Origin: Actinomycetota bacterium
GTDB lineage: Bacteria; Actinomycetota; Acidimicrobiia; Acidimicrobiales; SZUA-35
Reading direction: 5' to 3'
DNA: 20,096 nucleotides
NCBI GenBank assembly: GCA_027730885.1
Contig: JAQCHM010000012.1
Location: forward strand, 1-20,096
The notes below the pieces were generated by a model. That model had not been told where the DNA came from. It searched no databases and was given only the letters and a program-made list of their open reading frames with translations. Positions 7,325 through 13,348 of the stretch are shown here, one piece after another. Both the position numbers and the translations under genes were made by a program. Each line of letters starts with the position of its first letter. The stretch's first letter is position 1.

Positions 7325-7539
7325 GCTCCGATATCCGCTCGGGATGCGCGGTCGGGGACATCGGTCGAACACAGGACCAGCGTGCCCAGGGAGTGGATCG
7401 AGGGAACCCAAAGCCCGACGAAGATCCCTGCCGTCGTGTTGTCCTCGATGAAGTAGAGCCAGACCGAGAAGAGGAAGGACAGGAAGCCGGCGACGATGAA
7501 CGGAAGCTTCAGTCGCAGGACGGTGGGAAGCGCAGACAC
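7321..7539 (-). CDS. Small two-pass membrane protein (72 aa)
   Basis: Two hydrophobic stretches are visible: about 10-29 (LKLPFIVAGFLSFLFSVWLY) and 37-58 (AGIFVGLWVPSIHSLGTLVL), with an acidic FIEDNTT between them. The GIFVGLWVPS motif recurs in small actinobacterial membrane proteins as I recall them; function unknown. GTG 7539 has a strong Shine-Dalgarno sequence (GGAGG, 8 nt upstream), unlike most genes here, so this mRNA is leadered and this is the first gene of the five-gene run. Its 3' end overlaps the next small gene by 4 nt. Confidence 0.75.
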   Translation of the reverse strand: MSALPTVLRLKLPFIVAGFLSFLFSVWLYFIEDNTTAGIFVGLWVPSIHSLGTLVLCSTDVPDRASRADIGA

Positions 7540-7580
7540 GGGTAATCCTCCACAGGTTGAGTTGTCACCCCCTCTACGGT

Positions 7581-7636
7581 GGTGCCGCGCCCCGTGGATG
7601 CACCGGGCCCGCGCAATCGGGGTGACATGCGGCACC
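7581..7636 (-). promoter_or_regulatory. Nested inverted repeat in the leader of the five-gene operon
   Basis: Outer arms GGTGCCGC (7581-7588) and GCGGCACC (7629-7636) are perfect 8-bp complements. Inner arms CCCCG (7590-7594) and CGGGG (7618-7622) also pair. Any RNA crossing it on the minus strand could fold a long imperfect hairpin 40-odd nt before the GGAGG ribosome site of the first gene. It lies 82 nt beyond the cytidine deaminase stop and has no U-tract, so it may be an attenuator, a cis-regulatory leader or a factor-dependent terminator. The rest of 7540-7718 holds no gene I can support. Confidence 0.45.
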
Positions 7637-7718
7637 TCTCGACGTCGCGGTCGTACATGCGCTCCGGGCCATTGCGCATTTCCTGTTACTGGCTGCGCCC
7701 AGCGGGTCGACGCGAGCG

Positions 7719-8120
7719 TCAGGCCTTCCGCGGACCCCTCGGCAAGAGATCGGCAAGGATGGCCTGCTGCACTTCGCCGTCGGTGGTCGCGGCAACGACG
7801 ACGAGGTCCGGTCCTCCGAGCTCGAGAGCAACCTGAAGGCATGCCCCGCAGGGAAAGGTCACCGAGCCGTCCGTGCGCGGCGACACGAGAGCCAGCGCCT
7901 GCGGGCGGGCTCCTGCCGCGACGCAGGCGAACAGCGCAACCCGCTCCGCGCACATCGCCAAGCCCAGCGACACGTTCTCCACGAGCGAGCCGACCACGAT
8001 CTCCTCACCGGTCGTCAGCACCGCGGCACCCATCCGGAACCCGGAATAGGGGACGTAGGCCCGCTCGCGTGCCATTGCTGCCCGCTCGATCAGTACCTCA
8101 TGGTCGGTCACGTCCGTCAT
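7719..8120 (-). CDS. cdd: Cytidine deaminase
   Basis: 133 residues, the normal length of the tetrameric enzyme that deaminates cytidine and deoxycytidine to uridine and deoxyuridine in pyrimidine salvage. The substrate-pocket motif PYSGFRMGAAV is at 24-34. The zinc site is complete: Cys57-Ala-Glu59 (MCAER, with catalytic Glu59) and PCGAC (Cys91, Cys94). Leu follows Cys94 where many homologues have Arg (PCGACRQ). ATG 8120 is supported by TAGCCT exactly 7 nt upstream and by the usual N-terminal length. It lies 84 nt downstream of the ferrochelatase gene but has its own promoter. Confidence 0.95.
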   Translation of the reverse strand: MTDVTDHEVLIERAAMARERAYVPYSGFRMGAAVLTTGEEIVVGSLVENVSLGLAMCAERVALFACVAAGARPQALALVSPRTDGSVTFPCGACLQVALELGGPDLVVVAATTDGEVQQAILADLLPRGPRKA

Positions 8121-8127
8121 CGACCCG

Positions 8128-8133
8128 AGGCTA
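8128..8133 (-). promoter_or_regulatory. Leaderless-type -10 box (TAGCCT) for cdd
   Basis: TAGCCT fits TANNNT and lies exactly 7 nt before ATG 8120, with no Shine-Dalgarno sequence. It sits in the 84-nt gap after the ferrochelatase stop. No -35 consensus is seen 16-18 nt upstream. Confidence 0.5.
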
Positions 8134-8204
8134 GCAGGTGCTGAAATTGGCTCGAGACGCTCACGTTTGTCGACGGGATCGAGGCCTGGTGCCGCTGGGC
8201 GAGG

Positions 8205-9278
8205 TCAGTCCCGCATGGGAATCTGAGGCCGACCGGGTGTCGGGGGTCGGCTCGGAGGCGGACAATGCCCGGGCGGGCAGTCATTCGGCCAGGGAGGGAG
8301 TGACCCGATGGCAACCGGGCGGTTGCCGAGCGTGCGTTCCTCGATGAGTTCACGGATCATGGTGACGAATCGAGGATCGGTGCCCACGGTCGGGACGCGT
8401 ACAAACTGCACCCCGCAGTCGGTTGCGCGTCGCGCGGCCAGCGTGTCGAGATCGTAGATGACCTCCATGTGATCGCTGATGAACCCCAGGGGCATGACGG
8501 TGACCCGCTCAGCGCCGGTTGCTGCCAGGGCCTCGATGCGGTCGCCGACGTCCGGCTCGAGCCAGGGCACCTGCGGAGGGCCACTGCGGCTCTGGTAGGC
8601 CAGCTCCCACCCCTGGGTCAGGTGGTGACCGCAGAGGCGCACGACCTCTTGGGCCGATGCTCGGAGCTGGGCCTCGTAGTCGCATCCCGCCGCCATCGAC
8701 TGGGGGAGCGAGTGGGCGGTGAACAGGAGACGGTGGGTCGAGGGGTCGACCGATCCTGGCCCTGCGGACAGGTGTCGGTCGAGCGCCGTGCGGACGCGTT
8801 CGGCGACGGGAACCAGGAATCCGGGATGGTTGTGGAAGAGTCGTAGTTTGACGAGCTCGGGTGCCGCCTCCCCGACGCGGGCCCGGGCCCGGTCGAGGTC
8901 TTCCCGATACTGCCGGCAACCCGAATAGGAGCCGAAGGCGGAGGTCACGAACACGAGCGCCCGTCGAACGCCGTCGTCGGCCATCTGCTGGACGGTGTCG
9001 CCCAGGTACGGGGTCCAGTTCCGATTGCCCCAGTAGATGGGCAGCCGGTCGTCGTACCCGCCCAGCTCGACCTCGAGCGCCGCGATCAGTGCTCGGCACT
9101 GGTCGTTGATCGGTGAGCGGCCCCCGAACTGTGCGTACTGCTCTGCGACCACCGCCAGGCGATCGTCGGGGACGTCGCGGCCACGGGTCACGTTCCGCAG
9201 GAACGTCAGGACGTCGTCCTGTCCCTCGGGTCCCCCGAAGGAGAGAACGAGGAGCGCATCGAAGGTTTTGGAAGGCAC
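8205..9278 (-). CDS. cpfC: Ferrochelatase (coproporphyrin ferrochelatase type)
   Basis: 357 residues. The family start FDALLVLSFGGPEG is at 6-19, followed by FGGRSPIND (51-59), SAFGSYSGCRQYRED, FHNHPGF and TAHSLPQSM with active-site His189 (187-195). YQSRSGPPQVPWLEPD and PLGFISDHMEVIYDLD complete the core, with Glu272. It inserts Fe2+ into the porphyrin. By phylogeny actinobacteria use the coproporphyrin route, hence cpfC rather than protoporphyrin hemH (inference). Cys121 in SGC, plus Cys334 and Cys339 in a C-terminal DCPPGHCPP motif, recall the [2Fe-2S] ligands of actinobacterial ferrochelatases. GTG 9278 is the closest start to the domain; GTG 9302 is an alternative. The last 20 residues are Pro-rich. 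Confidence 0.93.
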   Translation of the reverse strand: MPSKTFDALLVLSFGGPEGQDDVLTFLRNVTRGRDVPDDRLAVVAEQYAQFGGRSPINDQCRALIAALEVELGGYDDRLPIYWGNRNWTPYLGDTVQQMADDGVRRALVFVTSAFGSYSGCRQYREDLDRARARVGEAAPELVKLRLFHNHPGFLVPVAERVRTALDRHLSAGPGSVDPSTHRLLFTAHSLPQSMAAGCDYEAQLRASAQEVVRLCGHHLTQGWELAYQSRSGPPQVPWLEPDVGDRIEALAATGAERVTVMPLGFISDHMEVIYDLDTLAARRATDCGVQFVRVPTVGTDPRFVTMIRELIEERTLGNRPVAIGSLPPWPNDCPPGHCPPPSRPPTPGRPQIPMRD

Positions 9279-9322
9279 CGAGTCAGTGAACCAGGGTTTC
9301 ACCCCGGCTGGGTCACGGTGAG

Positions 9323-9335
9323 GCACGTTTCGTGC
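9323..9335. repeat. 13-bp dyad (GCACG-TTT-CGTGC) between ferrochelatase and EEP genes
   Basis: Two perfect 5-bp arms flank a 3-nt centre in the only divergent space between the ferrochelatase (minus) and endonuclease-family (plus) genes. A dyad 13-25 nt upstream of GTG 9348 is well placed to be an operator acting on one or both genes. No regulator gene lies nearby. Confidence 0.4.
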
Positions 9336-9347
9336 GAGCATCCCACG

Positions 9348-10196
9348 GTGCGAATGATGACATGGAACCTGTGGTGGCGTTTCGGGCCGTGGGCGGCTCG
9401 TCAACCGGCAATTGCGGCCGTGCTGGCCGAAGAAGCCCCCGACATCGTGCTCCTCCAGGAAGTGTGGGCCGACAAGGAGACGGGCGAGGACCAGGCGCAA
9501 CTTCTGGCTGCCCCGGCCGGGTACTTCTTCGCCCGATCGAGAAGGGCCGCCCGTTCGGGGGAACGAGTCGGGGAACCCTATGGGTTCGGCAACGCCGTCC
9601 TGAGCCGTTGGCCGATCGCCTTCGAGGAGACCCTCGTCCTCCCGGGTGCCGACGGGGAGCCGTCGCACCGCTCGGCGATCATTGCCGAGATCGACCATCC
9701 GGGCGGTCCCCTCCTGGTGACGGCCACCCATCTCGACTGGCGCTACGACCATTCCGAACTGCGCCAGACGCAGCTCGACGCGTTGCTCGACGAGCTGCGC
9801 AGGACCAAGGCAGACCGTTCGATCATCCGACCACTGGTCATCGGGGCCGACCTGAACGCGGTGCCCTCCTCCGACGAGGTCCGCCGACTCACCGGATTGG
9901 CCGTCCCGTACACCGGCGGCGGCGGCCGCGGTCCGGTCTTCACCGACTGTTGGGCTGCGATGACCGACGATCCGGGTCACACCTGGACCAGGGACAACCC
10001 CCACGCCGTGGACGCGGTGTGGCCGAGACGACGTCTCGACTATCTCTTGGTCTCGTGGCCACGACCCAAGCCCACCGACAACCCGATCGCGGCACACCTT
10101 GCGGGCCACCAACCGGTCGGCGGCGTCGTAGCCTCGGACCATTACGCCGTCGTGGTCGACCTTGACGACCGCCCACCCCAGGAGATCGACGAGTGA
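9348..10196 (+). CDS. Endonuclease/exonuclease/phosphatase family protein
   Basis: 282 residues with the complete EEP (DNase I-like) active-site series. Asn7 is in MTWNLWWRFG, Glu38 in LLQEVW (metal), and His128 in TATHLDW. Asp168 and Asn170 lie in IGADLN, with RRLDYLL at 228-234. The catalytic Asp264-His265 pair is in ASDHYAVVV. It is a Mg2+-dependent phosphodiesterase; whether it acts on nucleic acid or a phospholipid or inositol phosphate head group cannot be told. There is no signal peptide, so it is likely cytosolic. GTG 9348 gives the usual VRMMTWN start; ATG 9354 or 9357 would be only slightly shorter. Its stop overlaps the GTG of the DUF2510 gene (GTGA). Confidence 0.9.
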   Translation: MRMMTWNLWWRFGPWAARQPAIAAVLAEEAPDIVLLQEVWADKETGEDQAQLLAAPAGYFFARSRRAARSGERVGEPYGFGNAVLSRWPIAFEETLVLPGADGEPSHRSAIIAEIDHPGGPLLVTATHLDWRYDHSELRQTQLDALLDELRRTKADRSIIRPLVIGADLNAVPSSDEVRRLTGLAVPYTGGGGRGPVFTDCWAAMTDDPGHTWTRDNPHAVDAVWPRRRLDYLLVSWPRPKPTDNPIAAHLAGHQPVGGVVASDHYAVVVDLDDRPPQEIDE

Positions 10197-11344
10197 CGTT
10201 CCAACATCCGGACAGCCGTCCCGATCAGCCGCCGACCAACGAGCCGACGGCGACGGGTCCCCTGCAGCCGGCTGCCGGCTGGTACCCCGACCCGGTTACC
10301 GGCGTCGGGCTGCGGTGGTGGGACGGTGCAACCTGGACGGATCACACCAATCGGGCGGGCCTGTCGAGCCCTCTCGTGGTCGAGACGCCCAACCGATCGA
10401 TCGGGGGCGGACTGTCCCCCGTCGGCGAATGGTTCAGCAGCCTCTTTCGTCTGTCCGCCTTCCTGGCCGGTCAACTGTTCCCCTTGGTGGTCCTGCTGTC
10501 GCTCCTCCCTGGGATCCCGGTCGCCTTCCTCACCTATGTCGCGTTCAAGGACGTGACGTTGGTGATCGATCAGGACGAGCAGACGGGAGTCGTCAACGAG
10601 TTCTCGATCGACGGGTTCGAGGCCTCGCGTCTGATCCCGGTGATCGGGCTGACCCTCGTCAGCTACCTCGTTGGCCTGGTGCTCGCGACCGCGGCGATCC
10701 TGCAGATCGAACGAGCGTCGGCCAATGCGCCGCAGCGCTGGGACGAGAGCCTTCGCCAGGCGTTGCGGCGGTTTCCACGGGTCCTCGGTGTGACCTTGCT
10801 CGTCGGCCTCGTCCTGTTGGCGGTGTCGGCGCTTGCCGTCGTGGCGAACGTCGCGGTCGGGACCGTTGCGCCCGTCGCCCTGCTCCTGAGCTTGCCGGCA
10901 ACGGTGTTCGTTGTGGTGTGGGCGGCTATTCGCCTGTCGCTCGCCACGACGAATGCCACGCTGGCCCCCAAGGGCATCAGTTCGATCCCGGAGTCGCTGC
11001 GCCTCACAGCGGGGCGCAGCTGGCCGCTCTTCGGGCGCTTCCTTCTGTTGTTCCTGGTGCTCGCCGGTGTGCAGCTCGTCAGCAGACTCGCCACCGCGCC
11101 GGTGACCGCGGTGCTCGGCCCCGACACGCCCGACTTCACGACGGCCAGCGAGACCCCGCTGATCGACCTGATGGGCGGGAGCCTGTTCCTCTTCCTGTTC
11201 ACGCAGCTTGTCGGGATCCTGGCCGGCGGGGTGGCCACCGCGCTGCTCAGTGCGGGTCTCGTCGGTCTGTATCGCGACCTCGGTGGCCGATCGGCGTCAG
11301 GGGACGGCTCAGATGTCCAGCAGTTCGGGATCCACGAAGCCTGA
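10193..11344 (+). CDS. DUF2510 domain-containing multi-pass membrane protein
   Basis: 383 residues. An N-terminal DUF2510 module (about 27-53: AAGWYPDPVTGVGLRWWDGATWTDH) is followed by a linker and several hydrophobic helices, near 85-115, 150-172, 205-225, 228-255, 285-305 and 330-360. DUF2510 is a short, mostly actinobacterial module usually fused to membrane domains, function unknown. The membrane part, with repeated long helices and polar loops (RASANAPQRWDESL; LAPKGISSIPESLRL), resembles glycerophosphoryl-diester-phosphodiesterase-type membrane regions, not certainly. GTG 10193 has AGGAG 8 nt upstream and overlaps the EEP stop by 4 nt. The last 36 nt overlap the 3' end of the parE-like gene on the other strand. 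Confidence 0.85.
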   Translation: MTFQHPDSRPDQPPTNEPTATGPLQPAAGWYPDPVTGVGLRWWDGATWTDHTNRAGLSSPLVVETPNRSIGGGLSPVGEWFSSLFRLSAFLAGQLFPLVVLLSLLPGIPVAFLTYVAFKDVTLVIDQDEQTGVVNEFSIDGFEASRLIPVIGLTLVSYLVGLVLATAAILQIERASANAPQRWDESLRQALRRFPRVLGVTLLVGLVLLAVSALAVVANVAVGTVAPVALLLSLPATVFVVVWAAIRLSLATTNATLAPKGISSIPESLRLTAGRSWPLFGRFLLLFLVLAGVQLVSRLATAPVTAVLGPDTPDFTTASETPLIDLMGGSLFLFLFTQLVGILAGGVATALLSAGLVGLYRDLGGRSASGDGSDVQQFGIHEA

Positions 11345-13339
11345 GCGTTCGACGATGTACTCCTTGCGGGTGGCCACGTCGTTGCCCATCAGGACCTCGA
11401 ACAACTCGGCCGCCTGAGCAGCCTGCGCCCCGTCGTCCATCGTCATCCGCTTGAGCACCCGGGTTTCCCGGTTCAGCGTGGTTTCGGCCAGTTCGTCGAC
11501 GTTCATCTCGCCCAGGCCCTTGAACCGTTGCCACTTGCCGAGCTCGATGTTTCGTTCGGCCGAGAGCCGATCGCGTTCGGCGTCGTTGAACGCGTATATC
11601 TGCTCGCCCCGGACCTTGGCGCCGAAAAGCGGCGGTTGGGCCGCGAAGACCCGGCCGGCCTCCAGCAGCGGACGCATGTGGTGGTAGAAGAGCGTGAGCA
11701 GGAGGCAGCGGATGTGGCTGCCGTCGACATCGGCGTCGCAGAGGATGATGATGCGTCCATAGCGAGCTGCGTCGAGGTCGAAGTCTCGCCCGCTGCCTGC
11801 TCCGATCGAGGTGATGAGGGCTTGGGCCTCGGCGTTGTCGAGGACCTGCTTGATGGTGGCCTTGCCGGCATTGACCACCTTGCCCCGCAGCGGGAGCACG
11901 GCCATGGTCTCGGCGTCCCGACCGGACTTGGCCGGACCGGCGGCCGAGTTTCCTTCGACGATCAGCAGTTCGCTGTCCGGTCCATGGACGCGACAGTCGG
12001 CCAGCTTGTCGGGCAGGCCGTTGGTGCCCAGACTCGCCGCCTGGCGTCGGGCCTCGAGCTGTTGTTTGGCCGACACCCGGTTGATCACCGCTTGGGTCAT
12101 CTTGTCCCGGAGGGCTGCGATCTGGATCTTCTTGCCGTTGCCGTTGCACCAGTCGGTGAAGCCGCACTTCACGCTGTCGTACACCAGCGTCTGCACCGCC
12201 GGTGTCCCCAGCTCCTGCTTGGTCTGGCCCTTGAACTGCGGCTCGGGGAAGGTGACTTTGACCGCAGCCACCAGTCCTTCCTGGACGTCGGAGGGCGTTG
12301 CTCGGTCGTTGCCTTCCTTGGCCAACTTCTTGAGCTTCTTGGTGTCGGCCAACAAGACGTCGTTGGCCACCCACGACAGGGCCCGTTCGAACCCGGCAAC
12401 GTGTGTACCGCCATCGCTGGTCGGGATGGTGTTGACGAAACTCACGATGTTGGTTTCGTAACCCTTCACCCACCGCATCGCGACGTCGATGGTGCAGGGC
12501 CGGGAGACCGTGGCCATCTTGCCGTCCACCGGCACCTTCTCCTCGAAGGTCGACTCGTCGTGGATGGTGGCGATGTCGGTGACCGGTTCGCCGATCGAGA
12601 GGTAGTCGACGTAGTCGGCCAGCCCGCCGGCGGCGATGAACTCTTCGGGTTCCCGCCCCGCGCCCCGCCGGTCCTGGAGCAGGACATGGAGGCCGGGGAC
12701 GAGGAAGCAGACCCGGGCGACGTGGTCGCGAACTCGCTCGTAGTCGATCCTCGCCTCGGGATCGAAGATGTCGAGGTCGGGCCAGAAGCGGACGCGGGTG
12801 CCCGTGCGGCTGTTGGGCACCGCCTTGACCTTGGCCAACTTGGTTCCCGCCTTGAAGTCGCCGGACGCCAGGTAGTTGCCGGGGATCCGTTCGTTGAACA
12901 CCAGGCGCCACGTAGCGCCCTCACGGTCGACTTCGGCCACGAGCTTGCTGGCCAGGGCGTTCACGACCGATGCGCCGACGCCATGCAGGCCGCCGGAAGC
13001 ACCGTAGGCGCCCGAGCCGAACTTGCCGCCGGCGTGGAGCTCGGTGAACACGACCTCGAGCGCGGTACGGCCATCGGGCTTCCTGTCGATGGGGATGCCG
13101 CGGCCGTCGTCGGATACCTCGACCGAACCGTCCTTGTGGAGGGTGACCGCGATGTGGGAGGCGAATCCGGCGGCTGCCTCGTCGACCGAGTTGTCGATCA
13201 CTTCCCAGACGAGGTGGTGGAGACCATCGGTGCCGGTTCCCCCGATGTACATGCCCGGACGCTTACGGACCGCGTCGAGGCCCTCGAGCACCTGGATCTT
13301 GGAGGCGTCGTAGTCGGACGTGGATTTCGTGGTGGCCAA
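11309..13339 (-). CDS. parE: Type IIA topoisomerase subunit B (topoisomerase IV ParE / gyrase B-like)
   Basis: 676 residues, ATP-dependent strand-passage subunit. GHKL ATPase motifs: EVIDNSVDEA (46-55), DDGRGIP (77-83), GGLHGVGASVVNAL (116-129), with the QTK loop at 372-374. The toprim domain holds catalytic Glu462 in VEGNSAAGPAKSGRD and Asp535/537/539 in CDADVDGSH; the tail ends IVERSGFVDPELLDI. The usual EGDSA is EGNSA here (Asn464, codon 11948-11950). Length fits ParE or the shorter actinobacterial GyrB, with no large insertion. TTG 13339 has AGGAAG upstream and lies 9 nt after the A-subunit stop, so the two subunits are co-translated. I prefer topoisomerase IV because its partner lacks a clear GyrA box, but gyrase is not excluded. 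Confidence 0.9.
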   Translation of the reverse strand: MATTKSTSDYDASKIQVLEGLDAVRKRPGMYIGGTGTDGLHHLVWEVIDNSVDEAAAGFASHIAVTLHKDGSVEVSDDGRGIPIDRKPDGRTALEVVFTELHAGGKFGSGAYGASGGLHGVGASVVNALASKLVAEVDREGATWRLVFNERIPGNYLASGDFKAGTKLAKVKAVPNSRTGTRVRFWPDLDIFDPEARIDYERVRDHVARVCFLVPGLHVLLQDRRGAGREPEEFIAAGGLADYVDYLSIGEPVTDIATIHDESTFEEKVPVDGKMATVSRPCTIDVAMRWVKGYETNIVSFVNTIPTSDGGTHVAGFERALSWVANDVLLADTKKLKKLAKEGNDRATPSDVQEGLVAAVKVTFPEPQFKGQTKQELGTPAVQTLVYDSVKCGFTDWCNGNGKKIQIAALRDKMTQAVINRVSAKQQLEARRQAASLGTNGLPDKLADCRVHGPDSELLIVEGNSAAGPAKSGRDAETMAVLPLRGKVVNAGKATIKQVLDNAEAQALITSIGAGSGRDFDLDAARYGRIIILCDADVDGSHIRCLLLTLFYHHMRPLLEAGRVFAAQPPLFGAKVRGEQIYAFNDAERDRLSAERNIELGKWQRFKGLGEMNVDELAETTLNRETRVLKRMTMDDGAQAAQAAELFEVLMGNDVATRKEYIVERSGFVDPELLDI

Positions 13340-13348
13340 GGGAACTTC

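Noticed and set aside
7581..7636. The inverted repeat as an intrinsic terminator of cdd
   Set aside because: There is no U-tract on the minus-strand RNA, the loop is long, and the structure begins 82 nt beyond the cdd stop. It was kept only as a possible leader structure.
8117..8353. 78-codon minus-strand frame spanning the end of ferrochelatase and the gap before cdd
   Set aside because: It covers the gap but does not show the neighbours' codon bias, overlaps the ferrochelatase 3' end in another frame, and has no ribosome site.
10162..11454. 430-codon plus-strand frame over the DUF2510 gene and into parE
   Set aside because: It is Arg/Pro/Gly-rich with no recognisable domain; the alternative frame encodes a clear DUF2510 membrane protein with good translational coupling.
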